DNA of 64,000 bases. Origin: Pseudomonas sp. ANT_J12 (GTDB lineage: Bacteria; Pseudomonadota; Gammaproteobacteria; Pseudomonadales; Pseudomonadaceae). Position 1 is the first letter of the stretch. The number at the start of each line of letters is the position of its first letter. The stretch covers positions 186,001 through 250,000 of the forward strand of contig NZ_VOBN01000004.1 in the NCBI RefSeq assembly GCF_008370045.1, read 5' to 3'. The position numbers and the translations under genes are program-made. Below the pieces are notes generated by a model. That model ran no database searches. It had not been told where the DNA came from and was given only the letters and a program-made list of their open reading frames with translations. Below are positions 25,448 to 35,353 of the stretch, piece by piece.

Positions 25448-26271
25448 CTAGCAAATCAAAATATTTGTATGACTTGCTTGCGACTTTTTAGCTGCATCAG
25501 AATTAACACCTGCATCAAGTAGTTCTTTGCATGCTGTTCCAAACTCCTCCTTGATAGTCCCATCAAATCCAGAAAGCCAACGCCTAGTTCGCTGAAGGGA
25601 TGAGACAACAGCATGAGACTTACCTGAGGAATTTATCAGAAGAACAGCAGGTGCATCATTTCTCTTGTATCCAGTAACGTTTCTTTTTGCCCACTCATCT
25701 TGGATAAAGTGCTGCGACTGCACGAGTTTATCTTCCGAAATATTCTTTTGACCCGACGCTTTGTTAACGCCGGGTGACAAGTTACCGTGAGTATCAACAT
25801 CACCAGCCTTATCGCCGCCCGGACGGTTGCAACTCCAGCCCCAAGGGTCAATCCAGCCGATAGAGTTTGGAGCATATTGGTATAGGTTATCCCCACCCAC
25901 CAGTCCAATCGGATCCTGCGTAATAAACCGCCCCAGCTCCGGATCGTAATGCCGAAAAAGTATTGTAGCGCAGCCCCGTTTTGTCGTCGAAGTACTGCCC
26001 CTGAAACCTCAGATTCTGCTCAACCTCGTTCACCGCCAGCGTTTCGATGGAACCCACGCCTTGTACGTCGCTTGCCAGACAATGCTTCCGTCAGCGTCAG
26101 TCATTTCCAGCGGCGTGCCGATCTGCTCGGTGTGGAAGTAGTAAAGCTTCAGCTCTTCCCTTTCGCTTTGATCAACACGGCCAGCGGCGCGTAACCGCCA
26201 GCTCATAGACATACAGAATGCTCTGCCCAGGCGCCTCTTCACGCAGCATGCGCAGGCCTTGCCACAGGAAT
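25448..26271 (-). pseudogene. rhs C-terminal piece with its own toxin tip
   Basis: The upper part (26271-25905) is rhs core end with several frameshifts, including an extra T near 25963 in the run before CGGCATTACGATCC. From about 25950 the frame is open: [41 protein letters not shown] tip of about 125 residues follows ([22 protein letters not shown] ... [22 protein letters not shown]). I do not recognise the toxin family. With the core broken, only an internal start could express the tip. Confidence 0.75.
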
Positions 26272-26391
26272 TCTTATGGGAGGGTTTCCGATCAGACAAT
26301 CCATAGCATCGCAGGCGAAATAGATGAGCCGGCCGTTGGCACTCTGGCTCACACCATCGGAAGTCAGCAAACTACTTGGCAGGCACTTGAT

Positions 26392-27372
26392 CTAATCAAT
26401 TGTGAAATAACTTAAAAGATCAGAAAACACTGTAACTGAAAAGTCTTTTAGCAAATTTTCTGGATATTTAATCGAAGACCTTTTAACCCCGTTGACCGCT
26501 GACACCTTGGCCACACGCCGTCCCAGGCTGTCATAGCGATAGGCGCCCCTACTTTCCAGCTTGCCGTTGACCAACGTTTCAGCCTTGACCAGTCGATTCT
26601 CAGCGTCATAACTGAACGTCTGCAGCCGGTTCATTCCACTGCGCTTCTCAATCAGGTTGCCCCACGCATCGTAGGTATATTCCTGATCCCGCCACTGCTT
26701 GATCCGGTTGTCTTTGACGTGATCAAACTGACTGGTGTTGAAGTTCAGGCGATTCGCCGCCGCGTCGTACCTGAACTCTTCACTGTCCACCAGCTTGCCG
26801 GTATCACGGCTGTGCAGTTGACCGTTGGCTTCGTAGTCGTACTTGATCTCGCCGCGCAACTTGTCGAGGGTGCGGGTCAGTTCGCCGGCCGGGTCGTATT
26901 GGTGACGGCGGTGGATCGGGTTGTAGGCGTGCTCCACCAGCAGCTCGGGCTGGATGCCGGGGTTGTGCAGTTGCGAGAGTTTTTCCGCCGGCAGGCTCGA
27001 GGCGAATTGCCAGGCTTTGCGGCCCATGGCGTCGTAGCCGTAGCAGCTGGTGAGCTGGCCCTGGGTGCGCAGGACTTCGCGGTGCAGGTCGTCGCGTTCC
27101 ATATCGCTGATGAGCTGGCCGTCGAGGTTGAGCTGGTGCAGGTGGCCGCTGCCGTAATACAGGTGGTTCAGGTGCTGACCAGTCGGCAGGGTCAGCGTGG
27201 TCAGGTTGCTCAGCGGATCGTAGTCGTAAGACAAGGCGCCTTGAGGCGTGATCTCTTTGATCAAGCGGCCCTGCAAGTCGTAGGAGAATTCAAGTGTCTC
27301 GTCGTCGCCCCCTAGCTTCTTGCCGCTGTCAGCATCGATATGCGTTAGAATCCGGCTAAGCCAATTACTCAA
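26392..27372 (-). pseudogene. rhs core fragment, both ends foreign
   Basis: A 326-residue open frame. The centre is normal rhs core (LEFSYDLQGRLIKEITPQGA through YRYDSLGRRVAKVSAVNGV). The first 20 residues are not rhs, and after VNGV the frame runs into unrelated sequence (KRSSIKYPENLLKDF...). It lacks PAAR, the core end motif and a tip. The following 120 bp (26272-26391) are not rhs either. Most likely a left-over of recombination between array members. Confidence 0.75.
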
Positions 27373-27479
27373 GGCGCGAACACTTCACCGTTACGACGTA
27401 TCCCCCAACCGATAGATTAAGGTTCTTGGAGCCTGAAATGCAAATCAACCAACAACTCCCTGAACGAATCAAATATTAT

Positions 27480-27971
27480 TTAAATATCAACGTCCGACTC
27501 ATCTTTCAATCCTTCTATAAAATCCTGGAAAGAACTCGCGAGCCATCGATAAGCCTTGGCATGATTGGTGGAAAAACTACTGTTTGGATCAAATATATCA
27601 TTGGCATAAAAGCAAATATTTCCATCAGTTAAATCTAAGCAAAAAAAGTTTCCTCCATCGTCAATAGCAAAAGGAAGCAGGGTTTGCGGAATAACATTTT
27701 TTAAGGTCATAGCCGCATAGCAACCACCCAGAAATTTTGTGTCTGCAGCGTCATCCGCACCGAATTTTGCGACTGATTTGAATTTCTTTACTCTTACAGG
27801 CTCGTATTCATCACCGCTGTCCCACCAATCTTTATCTGCGACCCCACCATTTTGTCCCAGATAAAATTTTCTAAAGGGCTCCGGCAACGAATACCCGATA
27901 CTACTCTCTAGAAACTCCAAGTCAGATATATCAATAGCCGGCTCAGATTTAGACAGTTGAATTAAAACCAT
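27480..27971 (-). CDS. SUKH-1 (SMI1/KNR4) immunity protein
   Basis: A 163-residue protein with the SMI1/KNR4 pattern: DLEFLESSIGYSLPEPFRKFYLGQNGG at the start, LLPFAIDDGGNFFCLDL in the centre and SFQDFIEGLK at the end. It begins 13 bp after the stop of the WHH-tipped Rhs protein, so it is the likely cytoplasmic antidote of that nuclease. SUKH proteins commonly neutralise nuclease toxins. Confidence 0.85.
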   Translation of the reverse strand: MVLIQLSKSEPAIDISDLEFLESSIGYSLPEPFRKFYLGQNGGVADKDWWDSGDEYEPVRVKKFKSVAKFGADDAADTKFLGGCYAAMTLKNVIPQTLLPFAIDDGGNFFCLDLTDGNICFYANDIFDPNSSFSTNHAKAYRWLASSFQDFIEGLKDESDVDI

Positions 27972-27984
27972 TTAAAACTCCTAT

Positions 27985-30900
27985 TTAACAAGTCGATGAA
28001 GCAAGCTTAGGTGCGCGCCCTTTAAGCCATCCTTTAGATTGAGAAACGCCCACAGCATCAGTAGTACCGTACGCTCCGGAAGGTAAACCGAAGTGTTTTT
28101 CAAATTGCGCAACAGATCCACCATGTGGGAAGGTTGCTTCGTGTGCCGTTGTTTTCACCAATTGCATAGTGGTTTTACCAGTTTTCGGATCAAAATCATC
28201 AACATGGTGCCAAGTATAATCATCTGCCGCAGACGCTTTTATGCCTGCCTCTTTGTAGGCTTGGGTGAAATCTCGCCCCCTTGCACCTTGCATCGTGATG
28301 CTCACAATATTCTTCTGACTGCCCGAAACGGGGAACAAATCAGGTGACCCAGTAAAATCAACCCCTTTATATGCCCATCCCCAAGGGTCAATCCATGTAT
28401 TAGCGTTTGGTGCGTACTGATAGAGGTTAATACCCCCGTCTAACCCAATCGGATCCTGCGTAACAAACCGCCCCACCTCCGGATCGTAATACCGAAACGT
28501 GTTGTAGTGCAGCCCCGTCTCATCATCAAAATACTGCCCTTGGAACCTCAGGTTCTGCTCTACCTCATTCACCGCCAGCGTTTCGAGGGCGCCCCAGGCT
28601 TTGTACGTCGCCTGCCAGACGATCTGCCCTTCCCGGTCCGTCATCTCCAACGGCGTACCAATCTGGTCGGTATGGAAGTAATAAAGCGTCTGCTCCCCAC
28701 CCTCGGCCTGATCCACCCGCGCCAACGGCGCATAACTACCCGGCTCGTAAATGTAGAGGCTACTCTGCCCCGGCGTTTCCTCACGCAACATGCGCAAGCC
28801 CTGCCACAGAAAATGCTTCTGCTCGGTGACCCCGTTGACCTCCGACACCTTGGCAACACGTCGTCCGAGACTGTCGTAGCGATAAGCCCCGGTACTTTCC
28901 AGCTTGCCGCCCACCAAGGTCTCAGCTTTAACCAACCGATTTTCACAGTCGTAACTGAACGTCTGCAGCCGGCTCATCCCACTACGCTTTTCAATCAGGT
29001 TGCCCCACGCATCGTAGGTATATTCCTGATCCCGCCATTGCTTGATCCGGTTGTCTTTCACGTGATCAAACTGGCTGGTGTTGAAGTTCAACCGGTTCGC
29101 CGCCGCGTCGTAGCGGAACTCCTCGCTGTCCACCAACTTGCCGGTATCACGGCTGTGCAGTTGGCCGTTGGCTTCGTAGTCGTACTTGATTTCGCCGCGC
29201 AGTTTGTCGAGGGTGCGGGTCAGTTCGCCGGCCGGGTCGTATTGGTGACGGCGGTGGATCGGGTTGTAGGCGTGCTCCACCAGCAGGTCGGGCTGGATGC
29301 CGGGGTTGTGCAGTTGCGAGAGTTTTTCCGCCTGCAAGGTCGAGGCGAATTGCCAGGCCTTGCGGCCCATGGCGTCGTAGCCGAAGCAGCTAGTGAGCGT
29401 GCCCTGAGTGCGCAGCACTTCGCGGTGCAGGTCGTCGCGTTCCATGTCGCTGATCAGTTGGCCGTCGAGGTTGAGCTGGTGCAGGTGGCCGCTGCCGTAG
29501 TACAGGTGGTTCAGGTGTTGACCGGTGGGCAGGGTCAGCGTGGTCCGGTTGCTCAGCGGATCGTAGTCGTAGGACAGCGCGCCTTGTGGGGTGGTCTCCT
29601 TGACCATACGGCCCAGCAAGTCGTAGGAGAATTCCAGTGTTTCTTCGCTGACGCCGAGTTTCTTGCCGTTAGCGGTAGGCAGGCGCTCGATGGACAGCAA
29701 GCGGTCTGCGTCGTCGTAGGTGTAGTCCTGGCGGGCATCGGCATTGAGTTTGGCCAGTAGGCGGCCGATGGAATCGCGTTCGAATTCGGTCTGTCGTTGT
29801 GGGCGTTCAGCGCGCTCACCGTAGCCAATTTCGTTGACATGTGTCAGATGCCCGCCAAGGTTGTAGCTGAACTGGCGGGTCAGGTTGTCGATGCGTTTTT
29901 CTTCAACCAACCGGTCGGACGCGTCATAGGCAAACTGGTAAGCCGCGTTGTTTTCGTTGACCAGCGCGGTCAGGCGAATGGCCTGGTCGTATTCGTAGCG
30001 GATGCGCTGGCCCTTGGCGTCCTGGCGGCTGCTTGGCAAACCGCGAGCAGTGCGCAATAGACGCGTGGTCTGGCCTTTGCCGTCGGTGTGCGTCAGCACT
30101 TGGCCGAGGGCGTTGTAGGTGAAGGACTCGGCGCTGCCGTCCGGGTGCTGGATGCGCAGCACTTCGCCGTCGGGTTTGCGTTCCAGGGTGGTGGTCTGGT
30201 TCAGCGTGTCGGTGACGGCGATCAGGTGGTGGCGCTCGTCGAAGCGGTAATGGGTGTTTTTGCCCGAGCAATCCTGAAAACGTTCGACCTGGGCCAGGGT
30301 GTTCCACCACAGGTATTTTGACTTGTGCGTGGCGTCGATGATGGTGTGCGGCAGACCGTCGTCGCTGTTGAGGTATTCGGTTTTGTTGCCCAGCGCGTCG
30401 ACTTCAGCGATGAGGTTGCCCTTGGCGTCGTAGCGGGCTTTCCAGGTGCTGCCGTCGAGGAAGGTGGTCTCGGTGACCAGCGTGGTGCTGAGGTGGTACT
30501 TGTATTTGATCTTGCGGCCCAGTGGGTCGGTTTCTTCGATCAAACGGGAAAAGTCATCGTACTTGAACGCCAGCTGATTGCCGTCGGGCAGCGTCAGGCC
30601 GGTCATGTTGCCAGCCTCATCGAGGTCGATGCCGTAGCGTTCACCGCCGACATCACGACTGGCGATGACGCGACGATCTTCGTTGTAGTGAATTTCCAGC
30701 TCACGTCCCAGCGCGTCAGTGGCCCAGGAAGTGCGCTGCTTGAAGTCGTAGCGCAAGTGATAGTGTTCGCCGTCGCTGGTCCAGTGCTCCACCACACGGG
30801 GTTGGTCATCAATGGTTTGCCAGCGGTAATGGCAGCTCAGACCCAGGGCATTGCTGTGGCTGGCCATGACGCCGTCGGCGTAGCTGAAGCGGCGGACCGA

Positions 30901-31893
30901 ATCGTTATTGCGATTGATCACCTCGATGAGCTGGCCATTGTCGTCGTAGCGATATTGCACCAGGGTTTCGACGGCCTGGTTGTCGACGACGCGTTTGACA
31001 TCGGTCAGGCGACCCAACGGGTTGTCGTAGTGCAGGTGAACACGTACGCCGCCGGTGGCGCTGATGTCGGTGAGCGTGCCTTCGACCGTATGGGTGAAAT
31101 GCAGGAAATGGCCGAGGGCGTTTTCGATGCGTTGCAGCGGTACGGGGGCGTTGTCGTCCGGTACTTCGCCGAAGTAGAAGAAGATGTTGTCGAGGGTTTG
31201 CAGCAGGTAGTGACCGCCTTCGGTGCAAACCAGATAGACCTGCTCGTGAGGATTGTAGATGCGGCCCCCCGGCGGCACGTCCACAAACGGCACACTGCGC
31301 CCCTGGTTGTCGGTCAGGTAAACGAAGTTGCCACTGCGACGCAGGCTTTGTTCCCAGGGCAATACCCAGCCCCGGCCGAGCACGCTGTCGACGGTCAGGT
31401 CGCTGGCATAGAAGCGTGACCATTCGATGGGCATCAGGCCCGGGAGGCTGAAGTCGGTTTCGTCAGGAATGACCTTGCGCCCAGTGGTGGCGTCAACAGG
31501 GTTGCCCATCAGACCACCGACCGCACGCTCGATGGCCGGCCCGATCACGTAACGGCTGGCCACCTCACCGGCGACGAAGCCGGCGGTGAATTTCAACACG
31601 CAGGGCATGATGGCTTTCATGCCGGCCTGCGTCCCTGCCTTGATCAATTGAGCGATACCGCCCGCCGCACCGGCGACTGCCATTAGGATATCGACCGTGG
31701 TTCGTAGCCAGCCGGGAATTTCGTCGTCTACCGGCAGATAGCGGTGGGTGCCACCGCCAATGAATACGTTGCCAGAAGGGTCTCCGTTCATAGCGGGGTA
31801 AGTGGCTGCGCGAACCTCGCAACCACTTTTAATTAAATTATTAAAGAGCAAACCCAAAACGAATGCAGAAAGTACTCGAGCTGACACTCTCAA
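27985..31893 (-). CDS. Rhs effector with WHH nuclease tip; PAAR region truncated
   Basis: A 1302-residue Rhs protein, the longest in the array. It begins with a hybrid stretch (FNNLIKSGCEVRAATYPA) and joins only the last PAAR strand (GDPSGNVFIGGGTHRYLP). A hydrophobic segment, the DUF6531-like VDATTGRKVIPDETDFSLPG, about 25 YD repeats and the core end RFVTQDPIGLDGGINLYQY follow. The tip (about 120 residues) has YTWHHVDDFDPKTGKTTMQLV and HEATFPHGGSVAQFEKHFG, the WHH branch of HNH nucleases. Start is uncertain: TTG 31893, or ATG 31791 at MNGDPSG. Loss of prePAAR/PAAR suggests it cannot be loaded normally. Confidence 0.85.
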   Translation of the reverse strand: MRVSARVLSAFVLGLLFNNLIKSGCEVRAATYPAMNGDPSGNVFIGGGTHRYLPVDDEIPGWLRTTVDILMAVAGAAGGIAQLIKAGTQAGMKAIMPCVLKFTAGFVAGEVASRYVIGPAIERAVGGLMGNPVDATTGRKVIPDETDFSLPGLMPIEWSRFYASDLTVDSVLGRGWVLPWEQSLRRSGNFVYLTDNQGRSVPFVDVPPGGRIYNPHEQVYLVCTEGGHYLLQTLDNIFFYFGEVPDDNAPVPLQRIENALGHFLHFTHTVEGTLTDISATGGVRVHLHYDNPLGRLTDVKRVVDNQAVETLVQYRYDDNGQLIEVINRNNDSVRRFSYADGVMASHSNALGLSCHYRWQTIDDQPRVVEHWTSDGEHYHLRYDFKQRTSWATDALGRELEIHYNEDRRVIASRDVGGERYGIDLDEAGNMTGLTLPDGNQLAFKYDDFSRLIEETDPLGRKIKYKYHLSTTLVTETTFLDGSTWKARYDAKGNLIAEVDALGNKTEYLNSDDGLPHTIIDATHKSKYLWWNTLAQVERFQDCSGKNTHYRFDERHHLIAVTDTLNQTTTLERKPDGEVLRIQHPDGSAESFTYNALGQVLTHTDGKGQTTRLLRTARGLPSSRQDAKGQRIRYEYDQAIRLTALVNENNAAYQFAYDASDRLVEEKRIDNLTRQFSYNLGGHLTHVNEIGYGERAERPQRQTEFERDSIGRLLAKLNADARQDYTYDDADRLLSIERLPTANGKKLGVSEETLEFSYDLLGRMVKETTPQGALSYDYDPLSNRTTLTLPTGQHLNHLYYGSGHLHQLNLDGQLISDMERDDLHREVLRTQGTLTSCFGYDAMGRKAWQFASTLQAEKLSQLHNPGIQPDLLVEHAYNPIHRRHQYDPAGELTRTLDKLRGEIKYDYEANGQLHSRDTGKLVDSEEFRYDAAANRLNFNTSQFDHVKDNRIKQWRDQEYTYDAWGNLIEKRSGMSRLQTFSYDCENRLVKAETLVGGKLESTGAYRYDSLGRRVAKVSEVNGVTEQKHFLWQGLRMLREETPGQSSLYIYEPGSYAPLARVDQAEGGEQTLYYFHTDQIGTPLEMTDREGQIVWQATYKAWGALETLAVNEVEQNLRFQGQYFDDETGLHYNTFRYYDPEVGRFVTQDPIGLDGGINLYQYAPNANTWIDPWGWAYKGVDFTGSPDLFPVSGSQKNIVSITMQGARGRDFTQAYKEAGIKASAADDYTWHHVDDFDPKTGKTTMQLVKTTAHEATFPHGGSVAQFEKHFGLPSGAYGTTDAVGVSQSKGWLKGRAPKLASSTC
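31837..31850 (-). promoter_or_regulatory. boxA-like 14-mer, copy 3
   Basis: Minus strand TGCTCTTTAATAAT, identical to copy 1. It lies about 60 bp upstream of the first clear rhs/PAAR codons of the large Rhs gene and inside the hybrid start of its open frame. Confidence 0.4.
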
Positions 31894-31937
31894 CTTTCAG
31901 TAGTGCCAACACCTAAACTAATGTACAGCCAACAATA

Positions 31938-32549
31938 CTACAAGCTGCTCAAAAGCCCCAAATCAAAATCTTTATTCTTAATTATCTTTTTATTTAACTT
32001 CACCTTCTCAAGATTTTCGCTGCTGATGATTTCTGAATTATAGGCAACAGCACAATGAATAAACAACGCGGGATATGCATAGTCAGTCGGAGATGCCAGC
32101 ACATCATCAATAGTCCGGGCGCTTGGCAGTATGCACCCTGCCATGAGGGGGATATAGTGGCTTTCAAGCGCGCGCCGGATATGCGCACATATCGCACCAG
32201 CATCCTCTCGCTTAGGAGCACTTATGGTGCCATATATACTTGTGCCGAATTTTTTATCTTGCCTTCCTGATGTTGCAAATGAGAAACACGCAACACTACC
32301 CAAATTGCTTTTATAAGGAGGATTGACCTCAGAAGAACAGTCAAAAACAGGCCCCCCGAAGACCATGCCATTCAGGACATATGCATTCGAATTTACCAAA
32401 TACTGAAAATCAAGCTCAGCTACTAATTTTTTTTCCCAGCGAAATTTAACCCCTCCCTTTACCGCCTTAATCGACAAGCCAGGCCATTCAAGATCCTTCA
32501 GATCTTTTAGCAGCTCACTCTCAAAATAAACCCTATCTTCTTTACTCAT
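31938..32549 (-). CDS. Predicted immunity protein for the restriction-nuclease-like tip
   Basis: A 203-residue protein starting MSKEDRVYFESELLKDLKDLEWPG. The ATG at 32549 lies 4 bp after the TGA of the preceding Rhs tip; an earlier in-frame start would overlap it. The sequence has no signal peptide and no recognised family. Immunity role inferred from position and low GC. Confidence 0.65.
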   Translation of the reverse strand: MSKEDRVYFESELLKDLKDLEWPGLSIKAVKGGVKFRWEKKLVAELDFQYLVNSNAYVLNGMVFGGPVFDCSSEVNPPYKSNLGSVACFSFATSGRQDKKFGTSIYGTISAPKREDAGAICAHIRRALESHYIPLMAGCILPSARTIDDVLASPTDYAYPALFIHCAVAYNSEIISSENLEKVKLNKKIIKNKDFDLGLLSSL

Positions 32550-32553
32550 AAAA

Positions 32554-33596
32554 TCACCCATATTTCAAAACATTGAACGTAGCATTATGAACGGCGCCTT
32601 TGCCGCCTAAGGATTTACCAGGTTTACCTTTAGTATCAACTTTGAATGTGCCTGCTGTGCCTTGCGATTGTTTTATGGTCCCACCACCCAGATGCTGCGT
32701 AGTGTTGGCAGGACTTGACATATCATAGACTCCAGCGGCTTTTTGATTCTTAGTGAGTCCACCAGAACCATGCTTAACCTCGAATACGTGATAATTCCCA
32801 TGTGTATCTTGAGCGACTATATCGGCACGAACCCCACTGCCATTAACTTTCATCGTCACCTCTTCCGAAACCACCTTATATCCATTTCGTTCAAGATCAT
32901 GCCGTACTTTATTTGTGCCTTTAACACCACTTGCAGAACTTTTGCATAGGCCAAACGGGTCAATCCAACCAGTGGTATTGGGTGCATATTGATAGAGATT
33001 ACCCCCCCCCAACAAACCAATCGGATCCTGCGTAACAAACCGCCCCACCTCCGGATCGTAATACCGATACGTGTTGTAGTGCAGCCCCGTCTCGTCGTCG
33101 AAATACTGCCCCTGAAACCGCAGATTCTGTTCGACTTCGTTCACTTCCAGCTTTTCTACCGAGCCCCACGCATCGTAGGCATATTCCTGATCCCGCCACT
33201 GCTTGAGCCGGTTGTCCTTCACGTGATCAAACTGACTGGTGTTGAAGTTCAGCCGGTTCGCCGCCGCGTCGTACCTGAACTCCTCGCTGTCCACCAACTT
33301 GCCGGTGTCACGGCTGTGCAGTTGGCCGTTGGCCTCGTACTCGTACTTGATCTCGCCGCGCAATTTGTCGAGGGTGCGGGTCAGTTCACCGGCGGGGTCG
33401 TATTGGTGGCGGCGGTGGATCGGGTTGTAGGCGTGCTCCACCAGCAGTTCGGGCTGGATGCCGGGGTTGTGGAGTTGCGAGAGCTTTTCCGCTGGCGAGG
33501 TCGAGGCGAACTGCCAGGCTTTGCGACCCATGGCGTCGTAGCCGAAGCAACTGGTGAGCTGGCCTTGGGTGCGCAGGACTTCGCGGTGCAGGTCGT
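32554..33596 (-). CDS. Rhs core end with PD-(D/E)XK nuclease-like tip; core deleted in frame
   Basis: An open frame of 325 residues from 33531 (rhs similarity starts at 33596) with no PAAR or N-terminal region. After the YDAWG motif it jumps directly to [21 protein letters not shown]; about 130 residues present in the other copies are missing. The core end is RFVTQDPIGLLGGGNLYQY. The tip (about 120 residues) contains SGVRADIVAQDTHGNYHVFEVKHGSGG, a D-x-E-V-K arrangement like PD-(D/E)XK nucleases. Probably a displaced tip that could be rejoined to a full core by recombination. Confidence 0.75.
33163..33171 (-). repeat. Deletion scar GCCCCACGC in the rhs core
   Basis: In the intact copies GCCCCACGC occurs twice, in the codons for DAWG and for KAWG (e.g. 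near 20950 and 20535). Here a single copy joins the two contexts, so the core was deleted between these 9-bp direct repeats. Confidence 0.7.
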
Positions 33597-34515
33597 CTTA
33601 CGGATGCTTGGTAGGCCACGGGAGGTGCGCAACAGACGCGTGTTCTGGCCTTTGCCGTCGGTTTGCGTCAGCACCTGACGAGAGCGGCAAGGTCACGGTG
33701 TATACGCAACACCTCGCGGTGCAGGTCATCGCGTTCCAGGTCGCTGATGAGTTGGCCGTCGAGGTTGAGCTGGTGCAGGTGGCCGCTGCCGTAGTACAGG
33801 TGGTTCAGGTGTTGACCGGTGGGCAGGGTCAGCGTGGTGAGGTTACTCAGCGGATCGTAGTCGTAGGACAGAGCGCCTTGTGGGGTGGTCTCTTTGATCA
33901 GGCGACCCAGCAGGTCGTAGGAGAAATCGAGTGTCTCTTCGCTGACGCCGAGCTTCTTGCCGTGGGCGGTGGGCAGGCGCTCGATGGTGAGCAAGCGGTC
34001 TGCGTCGTCGTAGGTGTAGTCCTGGCGGGCATCGGCGTTGAGTTTAGCCAACAGTCGGCCGATGGGGTCGCGCTCAAATTCCGTGGTGCGCTGTGGGCGT
34101 TCGGCGCGTTCGCCGTAGCCGATTTCGTCGACTCGCGTCAGGTGCCCGCCGATGTTGTAGCTGAACTGGCGGGTCAGGTTGTCGATGCGTTTTTCTTCGA
34201 TCAGGCGATCGGACGCGTCGTAGGCAAACTGGTAAGCCGCGTTGTTCTCGTTGACCAGCGCCGTCAGGCGGATGGCCTGGTCGTATTCGTAGCGGATGCG
34301 TTGGCCCTTGGCGTCCTGGCGGCTGCTCGGCAGGCCGCGGGCGGTGCGCAGCAGGCGCGTGGTCTGGCCTTTGCCGTCGGTGTGCGTCAGCACCTGGCCG
34401 AGGGCGTTGTAGGTAAACGACTCGGCGCTGCCGTCCGGGTGCTGGATGCGCAGCACTTCGCCGTCGGGTTTGCGTTCCAGGGTGGTGGTCTGGTTCAGGG
34501 CATCGGTGACGTCGA
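33597..34515 (-). pseudogene. Mosaic rhs core fragment
   Basis: From about 34510 to 33690 the frame is good rhs core (TDALNQTTTLERKPDGEVL ... YYGSGHLHQLNLDGQLISD). Then 33600-33676 is a short piece of an earlier core position, more diverged than other copies, before the 32554 fragment begins. Upstream of 34515 an open frame with non-rhs sequence (FVRRNYYVYNDCQPPVD) is fused in. No start, PAAR or tip. At least two recombination points. Confidence 0.75.
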
Positions 34516-34653
34516 CTGGGGGCTGGCAGTCGTTGTAAACATAATAATTTCGTCGTACGAAGTCTAAATTTTTGTCAGCATCATACTTGGTTAAAAACCA
34601 CAGTTCACGTCACCACCAACTAGCCCATCGATATAAGCAGCGCAGTGAACAAA

Positions 34654-35340
34654 CTAAACGTACATAATCTCGTTAGAGTCAGAGTTCTCTAGAAAAATAG
34701 ACATCCAAGCATCCATAACATCCCACATATTTATATTTTTATCTGGGAACTCTGGTTTTTCATGCCACCAAATATAAGCTTCATCAGCCGAGGATTTCAG
34801 TTCAACAGCTAAATAGTCACCAGCACCGCTTGAAAAAAAGCCTACTAAGGTCGGTAAGCTAGGTATGGCTTCATCGCACAGATCCTCTATCCACACAAAG
34901 TCTTCTGCGCGCGACGGCCCCATAGTGCAACCGATGTAAAAACCGAAGCCATCATGTAAAGTACGATAAAACTGCTTCAAATCGCCATTCAAATAGGCAA
35001 GCTTCCCACTCCAAACGCCATCACCCTCAATCGGAACACCTCCAATATAAAAATTAAGCTCATCATCTTCACAATAAACATACAACAAATAAGGCTTATC
35101 ACTAACAGCCAAAAAAGTTCCTAAAACACACTTATCCAACCAAGAGGTTACCCACGGCAAGCGCTCTGCAAAGAGATCCCACGTATCGGGAATACGAGAG
35201 CTTTTACCGTCCACAAAGCCAAAATTTCTCCACGCAACTGGAAACTCAATACTTTCTGGAACGCTCTCAGGGGAAAAATAAATGTTGTAGCCTTGAAGTT
35301 CTTCAGCGATTCTTTTCTTAAGGTCATCAATATTTTTCAT
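34654..35340 (-). CDS. Predicted SUKH-like immunity protein of the 410-residue PAAR effector
   Basis: A 228-residue protein starting MKNIDDLKKRIAEELQGYN at 35340, 13 bp after the effector stop. The end (GFFSSGAGDYLAVELKSSADEAYIWWHE ... MDAWMSIFLE) matches the last strands and helix of SMI1/KNR4-type proteins. It is the likely antidote to the HNH tip. Family call is moderate; position is strong. Confidence 0.72.
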   Translation of the reverse strand: MKNIDDLKKRIAEELQGYNIYFSPESVPESIEFPVAWRNFGFVDGKSSRIPDTWDLFAERLPWVTSWLDKCVLGTFLAVSDKPYLLYVYCEDDELNFYIGGVPIEGDGVWSGKLAYLNGDLKQFYRTLHDGFGFYIGCTMGPSRAEDFVWIEDLCDEAIPSLPTLVGFFSSGAGDYLAVELKSSADEAYIWWHEKPEFPDKNINMWDVMDAWMSIFLENSDSNEIMYV

Positions 35341-35353
35341 ATAACGCACCCCA

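Noticed and set aside
28507..29760. 417-codon plus-strand frame within the large rhs gene (similar ones at 30325-31419, 33554-34567, 20359-22002, 26719-27315)
   Set aside because: These are antisense shadows of the GC-rich rhs repeats; the minus strand encodes clear YD-repeat protein in the same interval.
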